51,633 bases of DNA. It comes from Izemoplasma sp964435595. GTDB taxonomy: Bacteria; Bacillota_I; Bacilli_A; Izemoplasmatales; Izemoplasmataceae. The notes under the pieces were generated by a model. That model was not told the origin of the DNA. It was given only the letters and a program-made list of their open reading frames with translations, and did no database searches. Below, piece by piece: positions 1 to 6,974 of this stretch. The stretch lies in assembly GCA_964435595.1 (NCBI GenBank), contig CAYSZV010000016.1, positions 1 to 51,633 on the forward strand. The letters are read 5' to 3'. Position numbers and translations under genes: made by a program. The stretch's first letter is position 1; each line of letters opens with the position of its first letter.

Positions 1-9
1 TGAAAGAAA

Positions 10-55
10 CCTTCTAAGCCGTCGGTCGGGGGTTCGAATCCCTCCCGGAATGCCA
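10..55 (+). repeat. tRNA-Arg(UCU) 3' half, copy 1 (best preserved)
   Basis: This is the 3' part of a tRNA gene from the anticodon loop to the encoded CCA. It holds loop CTTCTAA (anticodon TCT), 3' anticodon stem GCCGT, variable loop CGGTC, T-stem GGGGG paired with CCCTC around the canonical loop TTCGAAT, acceptor strand CCGGAAT, G73 and CCA. The bases upstream (tgaaagaaac) do not supply the partner anticodon stem ACGGC, so this is a displaced fragment rather than a working tRNA. An intact tRNA-Arg probably lies upstream of the window; that is inference. Confidence 0.85.
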
Positions 56-65
56 GTTAAAAACT

Positions 66-100
66 AAATAGTTAAGCCATTTAAGGTTTAACTATTTTTT
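66..100 (+). terminator. intrinsic terminator after tRNA fragment copy 1
   Basis: The stem AAATAGTTAA pairs with TTAACTATTT and is followed by a T run. It sits 10 bases after the CCA end, where a tRNA gene's own terminator would be. Confidence 0.75.
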
Positions 101-108
101 ATTTTCCC

Positions 109-120
109 AGAGCAACGACC
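109..120 (+). repeat. tRNA-Arg 5'-side fragment (D-stem/anticodon stem)
   Basis: AGAGCAACGACC matches the stretch AGAGCAACGGCC (3' D-stem strand plus 5' anticodon stem) expected just before CTTCTAA in tRNA-Arg(UCU). The same word occurs at 2108 and 2512, and degenerately at 4445, always shortly before a gene's promoter. Short length limits certainty for any single copy; recurrence is the evidence. Confidence 0.6.
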
Positions 121-159
121 TTTATGGTATGTTATAATAATTGTGAAGGAGCTGATATT

Positions 160-843
160 ATGAGAAAGATAATTGTATTTGTTTTGATTTCTATAATATT
201 CTTATTGACAGGATGTAAAGATAATGATGATTTTGAGAGTAAAGTGGCTGATTTAGAGGAAAAGATAGGAATCTTAGAACAACAAAATGCTCAATATACT
301 GATGCATTCGCAGTATTAAATGATAAGATAAGCCAATTAGAGTATGAAAATGCAACTTTAAGTGATGAAATAGTTGTTTTAGATAGTAAATTAGGGTTGT
401 CTATAGATAGTCTTGATACATTAATCATTGAATATGATGTAATCAAATCAATTGTTGAAGAACTTCAAAGTGAGACTGGTTTTAGTAGCGAAATCTTTAA
501 TGATTTAGATACTATTTTAGACCCTTATAGTACAGGGAATTACATTTTCTATTACTTAGGTGAAATCAATGGAGTTCTATTATTTAAAACGGGGTTAAAC
601 CCTGATTATGAAGAGCATATATGTTCACTAGCTATAATACCACCTACAGATTTAGGAAATGGATTTTTTATTAGGGGGGGAAGTAATGGTTGTTATTCAA
701 AAACGATTGCAGTCAAAGAAGGGGAAATGTTTGTAATATCAGGTCACGATTATTATGATTCTACAGAACTTGGTTTGACTGTCGAAGAGTTGTGTTCGGT
801 TGGTGGAGTTTGCTTTTACAATCCAGATAAAGATAATGATTAG
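160..843 (+). CDS. coiled-coil lipoprotein, function unknown
   Basis: The chosen start (160) has GAAGGA 9 bases upstream and begins directly with the signal peptide; an upstream ATG at 124 would put 12 unneeded residues before it. The 227-residue product has a hydrophobic signal ending in lipobox LTGC (Cys19), so it should be lipid-anchored outside the membrane. Residues 25-105 are rich in heptad-spaced Leu/Ile and acidic residues, a clear coiled coil. The C-terminal 110 residues look globular and contain several cysteines (HICS, NGCYS, EELCSVGGVCF). I do not recognise the family. The gene lies alone between a 5'-side tRNA piece at 109 and a 3'-half piece at 862, with TATAAT at 133. Confidence 0.8.
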   Translation: MRKIIVFVLISIIFLLTGCKDNDDFESKVADLEEKIGILEQQNAQYTDAFAVLNDKISQLEYENATLSDEIVVLDSKLGLSIDSLDTLIIEYDVIKSIVEELQSETGFSSEIFNDLDTILDPYSTGNYIFYYLGEINGVLLFKTGLNPDYEEHICSLAIIPPTDLGNGFFIRGGSNGCYSKTIAVKEGEMFVISGHDYYDSTELGLTVEELCSVGGVCFYNPDKDND

Positions 844-861
844 AAGAGCTTTGCTAAAGAA

Positions 862-908
862 CTTCTAAGCCACCGGTCTTATGGGGGCATAATCCCTCCC
901 GGAATGCC
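862..908 (+). repeat. tRNA-Arg(UCU) 3' half, copy 2 (altered T-loop)
   Basis: It keeps CTTCTAAGCC, the CGGTC variable loop, T-stem GGGGG/CCCTC and the exact acceptor strand CCGGAAT-GCC. The T-loop TTCGAAT is replaced by CATAAT and four bases (TTAT) are inserted before the stem. It lies 18 bases after the lipoprotein stop codon. The sequence TAGAAG at 841 is the inverse of CTTCTA at 862, making a possible hairpin across the junction. Confidence 0.8.
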
Positions 909-920
909 GGTTGAAAGCAA

Positions 921-944
921 AGAGTCCACAATTGGACTCTTTTT
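921..944 (+). terminator. intrinsic terminator after copy 2
   Basis: AGAGTCCA pairs with TGGACTCT around CAAT, then a T run. It is preceded by GGTTGAAAGCAA, a tail shared with copy 4, so the repeat unit extends past the tRNA into the terminator. Confidence 0.85.
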
Positions 945-994
945 AATTATGGTACTATTAATATTTAGAAAACTAAACTAAAAGTTGTAAAATA

Positions 995-1023
995 TTTACA
1001 TAACTAAACTTTTGTGTTATAAT
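995..1023 (+). promoter_or_regulatory. promoter of the HTH-Fic gene
   Basis: TTTACA at 995 and TATAAT at 1018 are separated by 17 bases, a near-consensus sigma-70/SigA promoter 28 bases before the start codon. Confidence 0.8.
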
Positions 1024-1050
1024 ATGAATAAAGGTAATGAGGTGATTTTA

Positions 1051-1980
1051 ATGGCTGTAAATTACAATGGATTGATTGATGTTCTAAAGAAAAAAGGATT
1101 ATCATTAACACAAGTATCAGGTGATTTGAATATTTCATCTGCTACTAGAGCTAAGTTCAAAAAAGGTGAGTATGTATCTCTGCAAACGATTGAATCACTA
1201 TGTAAGTATTTAGGTGTAAAAGTTAATGACATTCTGATGATTGAGATTGAGAAAAAAGATTCAGCGTTATTAGTTCAACTAAAAGAAGAAATGCTTCATG
1301 GAATAAAAGGAAGTATATACCATGAAACTCAAATTCTAATGACTTATAATTCTAATCATATAGAAGGTAGTAGATTAACCGCTGATCAAACAAGATACAT
1401 TTTTGAAACCAATACAATTGGAACTGAAAATGATGAATCTATCAATGTTGATGATGTGATTGAGACACAAAACCATTTTAGATGTATCGATTATGCAATA
1501 AAAATGGCTTTTGAACCACTTACAGAAACACTGGTTAAAGATATACATAAAATACTTAAAACAGGTACTAGCGACTCTAAATTGGAATGGTTCAATGTAG
1601 GAGATTATAAACAGAGACCAAACACAGTAGGAGGTTTAGAAACTTCACAACCAAAAGATGTTTCTAAAGATGTGGCAAAACTTATTGGTTTATATGAGAA
1701 CAAACTTCAATACAAATTTGAAGATATATTAGAGTTTCATTATAATTTTGAAATTATACACCCATTTCAAGATGGAAATGGACGAGTAGGTAGAATTATT
1801 GCATTCAAAGAATGCTTAAGACACGGTATTGTTCCATTCACTATCGATGAAAGTATTAAGATGTTTTATTATAGAGGATTTAAAGAATGGAAAAATGAAA
1901 GCGGATACCTGATTGGAACTTGCGAAACAGGACAAGATAAGTATAAAAAACTTCTAGATATATATGGAATAGAATATTAG
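1051..1980 (+). CDS. HTH-Fic protein (predicted AMP-transferase)
   Basis: The 309-residue product starts at ATG 1051 behind GAGGTG. Residues 1-67 form an XRE/Cro-type helix-turn-helix. The rest is a Fic domain with the full catalytic motif HPFQDGNGRVGR at 237-248, whose His237 would activate the target hydroxyl. The segment SNHIEG at 101-106 fits the inhibitory-helix motif [S/T]xxxE[G/N] placed N-terminal to the Fic core (class II arrangement), so the enzyme is probably self-inhibited. Fic proteins usually transfer AMP from ATP to Ser, Thr or Tyr of a target protein. The fused HTH suggests DNA binding or autoregulation (inference). No separate antitoxin gene is adjacent. It is one of the genes bounded by tRNA-Arg fragments. 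Confidence 0.9.
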   Translation: MAVNYNGLIDVLKKKGLSLTQVSGDLNISSATRAKFKKGEYVSLQTIESLCKYLGVKVNDILMIEIEKKDSALLVQLKEEMLHGIKGSIYHETQILMTYNSNHIEGSRLTADQTRYIFETNTIGTENDESINVDDVIETQNHFRCIDYAIKMAFEPLTETLVKDIHKILKTGTSDSKLEWFNVGDYKQRPNTVGGLETSQPKDVSKDVAKLIGLYENKLQYKFEDILEFHYNFEIIHPFQDGNGRVGRIIAFKECLRHGIVPFTIDESIKMFYYRGFKEWKNESGYLIGTCETGQDKYKKLLDIYGIEY

Positions 1981-2009
1981 AAATAACATCGTTCAACTCC
2001 GACGATGTT

Positions 2010-2054
2010 CCTTCTAAGCCATCGGTCGGGGGCAATATCCCTTCCGGAATGTCA
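2010..2054 (+). repeat. tRNA-Arg(UCU) 3' half, copy 3
   Basis: CCTTCTAAGCC and TCGGTCGGGGG are kept; the T-stem GGGGG/CCCTT still pairs using G-T pairs, but the loop is CAATAT. The acceptor strand CCGGAAT is intact and the end reads GTCA instead of GCCA. A hairpin AACATCGT/ACGATGTT at 1985-2009 directly precedes it. Confidence 0.8.
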
Positions 2055-2065
2055 TTTGGAAATAT

Positions 2066-2100
2066 AATAACCAAGTCCTTTATGGAATTGGTCATTTTAT
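2066..2100 (+). terminator. intrinsic terminator after copy 3
   Basis: AATAACCAA pairs with TTGGTCATT (one mismatch), followed by TTTTAT. It resembles the terminator after copy 5 (AATAACCAA / TTGGTTATT). Confidence 0.6.
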
Positions 2101-2107
2101 AATACTC

Positions 2108-2117
2108 AGAGCAACGG
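2108..2117 (+). repeat. tRNA-Arg 5'-side fragment
   Basis: AGAGCAACGG is an exact match to the tRNA-Arg D-stem/anticodon-stem junction. It sits 8 bases after the terminator that follows copy 3 and 64 bases before the next gene. Confidence 0.6.
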
Positions 2118-2181
2118 TCTACAGGTTACTATTTACTAAGGTCTTCTATAATGATAAAATATTATATAAGGGGATGACGAT

Positions 2182-2505
2182 ATGAAAAAAATCTTAAGTA
2201 AAGTAAGACATGCTCCACTGGATGTTAAAATTTTTCTGCTGAATCCATTACTAATAATAGCATTATTTTTCTTGCCTGATGAACCAGAGGATATGATTCT
2301 CGCTACTACATATATTGTTTTAATATTTGTATCAGTTGCTGTATCTGCTTTTTTTATGACTTATGTTCGAGAATCGGAATACAATATTTTTAGAATTGCT
2401 AAAACACCAAACCAAGTTATGATAACTATCCTAGTATATATATTTGTCCTATTAGGAGTATCTTACCTGTTAGCAATAACGGAGTGGTTTTTTATTCTTA
2501 TTTAG
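2182..2505 (+). CDS. small membrane protein, three predicted helices
   Basis: The 107-residue product is not a family I recognise. Hydrophobic segments at about 18-34, 40-60 and 82-105 predict three membrane helices, with a Lys/Arg-rich N-terminus that should face the cytoplasm. The start has AAGGGG 10 bases upstream and a TATAAT at about 2146. The stop codon is only 6 bases before another AGAGCAACG tRNA fragment, and no terminator or tRNA 3' half separates it from the next gene, unlike the other units here. Confidence 0.7.
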   Translation: MKKILSKVRHAPLDVKIFLLNPLLIIALFFLPDEPEDMILATTYIVLIFVSVAVSAFFMTYVRESEYNIFRIAKTPNQVMITILVYIFVLLGVSYLLAITEWFFILI

Positions 2506-2511
2506 TTTCCT

Positions 2512-2520
2512 AGAGCAACG
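2512..2520 (+). repeat. tRNA-Arg 5'-side fragment
   Basis: AGAGCAACG, third exact occurrence, again followed within 35 bases by TATAAT (2544) and the start of a gene. Confidence 0.5.
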
Positions 2521-2570
2521 TTTTGTAAGATCATTGTTTGTGATATAATATACTAGAAGGAGATGATAGT

Positions 2571-3794
2571 GTGAAGAAAGTATTCTTATTAAGTTTATTG
2601 ATGTCACTAGTTTTTACTCTAAGTGGCTGTCCACCTACTGAGGAACTAATTGATGTAGAATCAATACCAATAGGAGAGCCGTTGTTCAACCTACCAGAGA
2701 ATGTTCATATTATATCTGAATTATTTGATTTTAGTACATACGATGAACACACACTAGGTTACAAAGTTTTTTCAGATACAATGGTTGTAACGTCAACATA
2801 TATACTTCAAAACGATGGAAATGATGAAATTGTGGACTTTTTCATACCTTTCTATTCTGTGTCAAGTATCGATATATCAAAACTAAGAGATGAATTATCG
2901 ATAAAGGTAAATGAACAAGAACAGGATGTGTCCTGGCATTTAGGTATGGACTATGAACACTTGTTAAACTACGAAAAATATAACTATAATCATATCGAAG
3001 ATGCTTTGATTGATGACAGTATGTATGGTTTTGATGATTATATTTACACATATGAATTTACGGCACCATTAAAAGGTGAAAATCAAGAATTGACAATATC
3101 AGTACCTGAGGGAACCAAAATGATAACGGATTATTACTCTCATAAAACTGGTGATATAAGTTATGCTCAAGGTGAGTTGTTTCAGTATACAGGTTCTGTT
3201 ATGGAGATTGAATCATTTGAGTTGTTAACTACTGGTAGAATTTACACAATTGGAGAAGAAGCGGTTTTCACTGGTAATTATGATTATAGTCTTGCTAGTG
3301 GTCCCAAAGAAATACCTCGTTTTATTGAACATAGATGTTATGATGAGTACTCGTGTGCACTGCAAAAAAATGCTTATCATAATTTCATAAGGTCTAATGA
3401 CTTGTATATTTCATCATCTGATTTGAATGAGCAATATAACTATCGAGTTGAAACTTTGAGTGTATTTAAGAGCCCTGTACTAGTTCAAGGAGGCGGTTCT
3501 CATACAGAAGTTGAGATTAGTTATAAGATTGTTGGAGGTGCATACTCAGAGGAAGAAACATTAGATTCGGATGGAAATGTAATTAAGGAAAAAGCTACAT
3601 ATATATATTATGATTTCTACTTGGACTCAGATAGATACATCAATGGAAACATTCCTGTAACATTCTCAATGAACTCAGTTTATCCATTTGATAAGGCTAA
3701 TCATTCATTTTCTGACCAAGAGATATTTATATACCATTCAGATGACAAAAATCTTATACATTTCGTTGTAAAAACTCAGTTTTATACATGGTAA
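2571..3794 (+). CDS. lipoprotein, function unknown
   Basis: The start is GTG at 2571, preceded by AGAAGGAG. The first 20 residues are a signal peptide with lipobox LSGC (Cys20), so the 387-residue mature protein should be anchored on the outer face of the membrane. The body is acidic and rich in Tyr, Ser and beta-prone segments, with no metal or catalytic motif I recognise. CYDEYSC near residues 259-265 may form a disulfide. Its own TATAAT lies at 2544. It is followed by tRNA fragment copy 4. Confidence 0.8.
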   Translation: MKKVFLLSLLMSLVFTLSGCPPTEELIDVESIPIGEPLFNLPENVHIISELFDFSTYDEHTLGYKVFSDTMVVTSTYILQNDGNDEIVDFFIPFYSVSSIDISKLRDELSIKVNEQEQDVSWHLGMDYEHLLNYEKYNYNHIEDALIDDSMYGFDDYIYTYEFTAPLKGENQELTISVPEGTKMITDYYSHKTGDISYAQGELFQYTGSVMEIESFELLTTGRIYTIGEEAVFTGNYDYSLASGPKEIPRFIEHRCYDEYSCALQKNAYHNFIRSNDLYISSSDLNEQYNYRVETLSVFKSPVLVQGGGSHTEVEISYKIVGGAYSEEETLDSDGNVIKEKATYIYYDFYLDSDRYINGNIPVTFSMNSVYPFDKANHSFSDQEIFIYHSDDKNLIHFVVKTQFYTW

Positions 3795-3829
3795 TATACA
3801 GTTCTAAACCAAACAACTTAGACAAATGA

Positions 3830-3873
3830 CCTTTTAAACCGTCTGTCTGGAGCATAATCACTCTCCGAATGCC
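3830..3873 (+). repeat. tRNA-Arg(UCU) 3' half, copy 4 (degenerate)
   Basis: CCTTTTAAACCGTC, CATAATC in the T-loop and TCCGAATGCC at the acceptor end align base by base with copies 1 and 2. The T-stem is partly broken, but GGAG/CTCC can still pair. The tail GTTTGAAAGCAAGG and the TTTTTTAATTAT after the terminator match copy 2 closely. Confidence 0.7.
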
Positions 3874-3887
3874 GTTTGAAAGCAAGG

Positions 3888-3909
3888 AAGCCCTTTTGGG
3901 CTTTTTTAA
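3888..3909 (+). terminator. intrinsic terminator after copy 4
   Basis: AAGCCC pairs with GGGCTT around TTTT, followed by a T run. Confidence 0.85.
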
Positions 3910-3990
3910 TTATAGAACTTTTTATTGCACCTGAAGAGAATTATTTATATAGATATGATAAAGTTTTTATATTAGAAGGAGCGTGATTTG

Positions 3991-4332
3991 ATGATAAAAT
4001 CAATGGAGCAATTTATTAAAATAGAAAATATAGTAAGGAAAGTATTCTATGTCATGGTTGGTATTGATATCATTCAATCAATTATCATGATTTTTATTTA
4101 TGCATCACGAATAACATTTCGTGGCATGGATGATATTTCTGAAATAATGAGAAACGGATTCTTTCTACTTATAGTAGTATATGTATTTCTAATATTTAAT
4201 TATAAAAAATCATATGAAGAAACTGGTGGAATGAAAAGAAGCAAGGTTTTAGCAATGCCTTTCATAATATTTGGTTATGTTATCGTTAGCCTGATTGTTT
4301 TTACAATTCTTGGATTAATGTTTGCAGCATAA
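3991..4332 (+). CDS. small membrane protein, three predicted helices
   Basis: The start at ATG 3991 is 10 bases after AGAAGGAG; the TTG immediately before it is less likely. The 113-residue product has hydrophobic segments at about 15-37, 53-70 and 84-110, and a charged loop (YKKSYEETGGMKRSK) between the last two. The topology resembles the membrane protein at 2182, but I see no clear sequence similarity. The family is unknown. It is a stand-alone gene between tRNA fragment copies 4 and 5. Confidence 0.7.
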   Translation: MIKSMEQFIKIENIVRKVFYVMVGIDIIQSIIMIFIYASRITFRGMDDISEIMRNGFFLLIVVYVFLIFNYKKSYEETGGMKRSKVLAMPFIIFGYVIVSLIVFTILGLMFAA

Positions 4333-4347
4333 TAAATTTTGAAGAAA

Positions 4348-4392
4348 CATTCTAAGCTGTCGATCGGGAGCAAAACCTCTCTTTAAATGCTG
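4348..4392 (+). repeat. tRNA-Arg(UCU) 3' half, copy 5 (degenerate)
   Basis: CATTCTAAGCTGTCGATCGGG aligns with the tRNA through the variable loop. The T-stem is GGGAG/CTCTC, fully paired, with an A-T pair where copy 1 has G-C (a compensated change). The loop is CAAAAC and the acceptor strand is TTTAAAT. It is followed by GTTTGAAA as in copies 2 and 4. Confidence 0.7.
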
Positions 4393-4402
4393 TTTGAAAC
4401 AA

Positions 4403-4437
4403 AAATAACCAAGACATTTTAGATTGGTTATTTTTCT
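4403..4437 (+). terminator. intrinsic terminator after copy 5
   Basis: AAATAACCAA pairs perfectly with TTGGTTATTT, followed by a T run. Confidence 0.85.
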
Positions 4438-4444
4438 TTTACCT

Positions 4445-4454
4445 AAAACAACGG
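4445..4454 (+). repeat. degenerate tRNA-Arg 5'-side fragment
   Basis: AAAACAACGG differs from AGAGCAACGG at two bases and sits in the same position (just after a terminator, before a gene) as the copies at 109 and 2108. Confidence 0.4.
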
Positions 4455-4596
4455 CGCAGATATTCTTTGTTTACATATCAGAGTTGATTTTGATAATAAA
4501 TCTCCAACATAGAAAATTCAATTTACAAGTTATATGCAGAGTAATAATATCGTGATATACTTTAGTTGAAATATACAATATAGGAGGAATAAAGTA

Positions 4597-5547
4597 ATGG
4601 AATATTCAAAATATCAAATTTTGATAAGGGATGCATTCAAATTGTATGGGGATGGAAAAGTTGAAGAAGCATATAAACTAATCACTGATAATAAAGATAT
4701 CGAAGGTGGAAAACTGTCGGTAATATATGAGTATAGATTTTCTCTGGCTTATGCTTTGGGGAAAAATGAAGAAGGATTAAAACTTTTTAAGGAAGCATTG
4801 TTAGAGCACAATTTGTTTTATCCGACCAGAAATCTTCTGAACGATCCAACTTTAACAGTTCTACGTGAAGATCCATCTTTTCCTGAACTATTAGAACTAT
4901 GTCGAGAAAGAAATGAAGCACATAGATATAGTGGAAAACCAGAACTTCATATAAAAGAACCCGGGGAGGAATACTTAAAGAATCCTAGATTACTTATTGC
5001 CATCCATGGAAATAATCAAACATTTGAAATTGTTAAAGAAAAATGGAATCCAGATAACTATGACAATCATATTGTTGCTTACCCAATTTCTTCAGAACTA
5101 ACATACACTAATGGACATGTTTGGACTGATATAGAACAAGGAGTACAGGAACTAAAAATGCATTATGATACGCTAGTTAAGAAATACGATGTAAAGAGTG
5201 ATGATATTACTATTTGTTCATTCTTCACAGGTGCATCAATACTAATGGATTGTATTGTCAATGACTTGATTGAAGCAAAGAAACTTATATTGTTTAGACC
5301 TTGGTTTGCTAATTTTGAAAACCTAAAAGGCAAGTTAAATGTATTAAAAGAGAAAAATATCGATGTATATATTGAATGTGGAGATAAAGATGTACATTGT
5401 TTTTCGTTGGCGAATGCATTCTCAAAAGAATTAGATAAACTAAAAGTAAATTACAAGTATACAGTTATTGAAGGATTAAAATTTGATTATCCTGAAAACT
5501 TTGATGAAGTTCAAAAAGATATACAATTATTTCTATATAAAAAGTAG
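4597..5547 (+). CDS. TPR-like plus alpha/beta-hydrolase-fold protein, probably not catalytic
   Basis: The 316-residue product starts behind AGGAGGA. Residues 1-85 are helical with repeat-like segments (YKLITDNKD, FSLAYALGKNEEGLKLFKEAL), suggesting tetratricopeptide-type helices. Residues 115-316 look like an alpha/beta hydrolase of the predicted-esterase type: LLIAIHGNNQ matches the oxyanion strand, and IECGDKDVHC carries the usual acid. The nucleophile elbow, normally GxSxG, reads SFFTGA, so Ser is replaced by Phe. The usual His segment reads GLKFDYP, with no His. This suggests a non-catalytic relative. There is no signal peptide, so it is likely cytoplasmic. It is the last gene of the tRNA-fragment array. 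Confidence 0.7.
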   Translation: MEYSKYQILIRDAFKLYGDGKVEEAYKLITDNKDIEGGKLSVIYEYRFSLAYALGKNEEGLKLFKEALLEHNLFYPTRNLLNDPTLTVLREDPSFPELLELCRERNEAHRYSGKPELHIKEPGEEYLKNPRLLIAIHGNNQTFEIVKEKWNPDNYDNHIVAYPISSELTYTNGHVWTDIEQGVQELKMHYDTLVKKYDVKSDDITICSFFTGASILMDCIVNDLIEAKKLILFRPWFANFENLKGKLNVLKEKNIDVYIECGDKDVHCFSLANAFSKELDKLKVNYKYTVIEGLKFDYPENFDEVQKDIQLFLYKK

Positions 5548-5608
5548 TAATTCTGAAAAACCATACTTACATTGTATGATTCCAACACAACTACTCAAAT
5601 TGGAAAGA

Positions 5609-5640
5609 TCTTCTATAAGCTGGGATCCCTCCCAGAAGCA
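5609..5640 (+). repeat. possible tRNA-Arg 3' half, copy 6 (strongly degenerate)
   Basis: ATCTTCTATAAGC recalls the anticodon loop and CTGGGATCCCTCCCAG forms a hairpin where the T-arm would be, then GAAGCA recalls GAATGCCA. The position (after a gene, before a terminator) fits, but the sequence match alone is weak. Confidence 0.4.
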
Positions 5641-5650
5641 ATTAGATACA

Positions 5651-5672
5651 AAGAAGTCCTCAGGGGCTTTTT
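5651..5672 (+). terminator. intrinsic terminator
   Basis: AAGTCC pairs with GGGGCTT across TCA, followed by a T run; it ends the hydrolase-fold gene. Confidence 0.65.
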
Positions 5673-5761
5673 TATATACTTCATTATTTTTTTCCTATTC
5701 TTTCAAGATAGATCATATGATATAATTAGTTGAAAAATGCTTTTTAATTTAAGGATTTTAA

Positions 5762-5779
5762 ATTCACATTATTGTGAAT
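5762..5779 (+). promoter_or_regulatory. perfect inverted repeat upstream of the arsenite permease
   Basis: ATTCACA and TGTGAAT flank TTAT, 26 bases before the permease start. One TATAAT lies upstream (5721) and another downstream (5789). The position fits an operator, but no regulator gene is adjacent and the bound protein is unknown. Confidence 0.5.
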
Positions 5780-5805
5780 CAATAAGAATATAATCGGAGG
5801 TTTTT

Positions 5806-6861
5806 ATGAAAACAAAAGATCAAAATATTAGTTTTTTTGAAAAGTATCTAACACTATTCGTTATTTTGTGTATGTTAATAGGAATCATAATGGGTAAGTA
5901 TTTGAGTGTAATACCTGAGTTTCTAAGCAAGTTTGAAGTTTACAATATTAATATTCCAATAGGTATATTAATATGGGTAATGATTTATCCAATGATGCTA
6001 AAGATTGACTTTGCATCGGTTAAGAATGTGGGGAAAAATCCAAAAGGACTCTTTCTAACTTGGGTTGTAAATTGGCTCATTAAACCGTTTACTATGTATG
6101 CGATAGCAAGTTTGTTTTTCTTAGTTGTTTTTAACACTATGATACCCTTGAACCTAGCAAATGATTATTTAGTCGGAGCTGTATTGTTGGGAGCTGCTCC
6201 ATGTACAGCGATGGTTTTTGTCTGGAGTAGTTTGACCAAAGGAAATCCAGCATATACGTTGGTTCAAGTAGCTACAAACGATTTGATAATATTAATTCTA
6301 TTTGTTCCAATTGTTGGGTTGTTACTTGGAATAAGTGGAGTTACTGTACCTTGGGGAACATTGTTTTTATCAATAGTATTATTTGTCGTGATACCATTAC
6401 TTGCTGCATCAATGACTCGCTATTTCATGATAAGAAATAAAGGTGAAGATTACTACAACAAGGTATTCATCCAAAAGTTTAGTCAAATCACAACTGCAGG
6501 TTTATTATTGACGCTAATCTTGATTTTTTCTTTGCAGAGCGATTTGATTATTAGCAATCCACTACATATTGTTTTGATTAGCATTCCATTAATCATTCAA
6601 ACATTTTTCATATTCCTTGTTGGCTATGGTGGAGCGAAACTGTTAAAATTACCACATGATATAGCTGCTCCAGCGGGAATGATTGGTGCAAGTAATTTTT
6701 TTGAACTTGCAGTGGCAGTAGCGATAGCACTTTTCCCATTCAATCCTGGAGTTGCTTTAGCAACTATCGTAGGTGTTTTGGTAGAAGTGCCAGTCATGTT
6801 ATTATTAGTTAAAATTGCAAACAAGACAAAGCATTGGTTTTCTGTAAAGACTTTGCAGTAG
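5806..6861 (+). CDS. acr3: ACR3-family arsenite efflux permease
   Basis: The 351-residue product has about ten hydrophobic segments and the ACR3 pattern throughout. It starts with FFEKYLTLFVILCMLIGIIMG and IPIGILIWVMIYPMMLKIDF. The conserved membrane cysteine lies in GAAPCTAMVFVWS (Cys133), and NDLIILILFVPIVGLLLG and AAPAGMIGASNFFELAVA follow. ACR3 proteins extrude arsenite across the cytoplasmic membrane using the proton gradient. The ribosome site is GGAGG and the length is normal for the family. No arsR lies beside it; the nearest possible partner is the ArsC/Spx-like gene 2 kb downstream. A strong terminator follows, so it is a single-gene unit. Confidence 0.92.
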   Translation: MKTKDQNISFFEKYLTLFVILCMLIGIIMGKYLSVIPEFLSKFEVYNINIPIGILIWVMIYPMMLKIDFASVKNVGKNPKGLFLTWVVNWLIKPFTMYAIASLFFLVVFNTMIPLNLANDYLVGAVLLGAAPCTAMVFVWSSLTKGNPAYTLVQVATNDLIILILFVPIVGLLLGISGVTVPWGTLFLSIVLFVVIPLLAASMTRYFMIRNKGEDYYNKVFIQKFSQITTAGLLLTLILIFSLQSDLIISNPLHIVLISIPLIIQTFFIFLVGYGGAKLLKLPHDIAAPAGMIGASNFFELAVAVAIALFPFNPGVALATIVGVLVEVPVMLLLVKIANKTKHWFSVKTLQ

Positions 6862-6950
6862 AATATTGAAATGATACTCTTTATTATTAAAGGATTCTAT
6901 AAATCCTCAAGAGTGGATTTAAACTCTTCAATAATATCGTATCAAAAGTA

Positions 6951-6974
6951 AAAAGTCCGTTTAGGACTTTTTTT
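6951..6974 (+). terminator. terminator of acr3
   Basis: AAAGTCC pairs with GGACTTT around GTTTA, then seven T. The 90 bases between the stop codon and this stem contain a second hairpin (AAGAGT/ACTCTT near 6909-6928) of unknown role. Confidence 0.85.

Noticed and set aside
5483..5725. 80-codon open frame
   Set aside because: It overlaps the end of the hydrolase-fold gene in another frame, has no ribosome site, and runs through a tRNA fragment and terminator.
6886..6935. Possible seventh tRNA-Arg fragment (GATTCTATAAATCC then hairpin AAGAGT/ACTCTT)
   Set aside because: The position after a gene and before a terminator fits, but too few bases match the tRNA to claim it.
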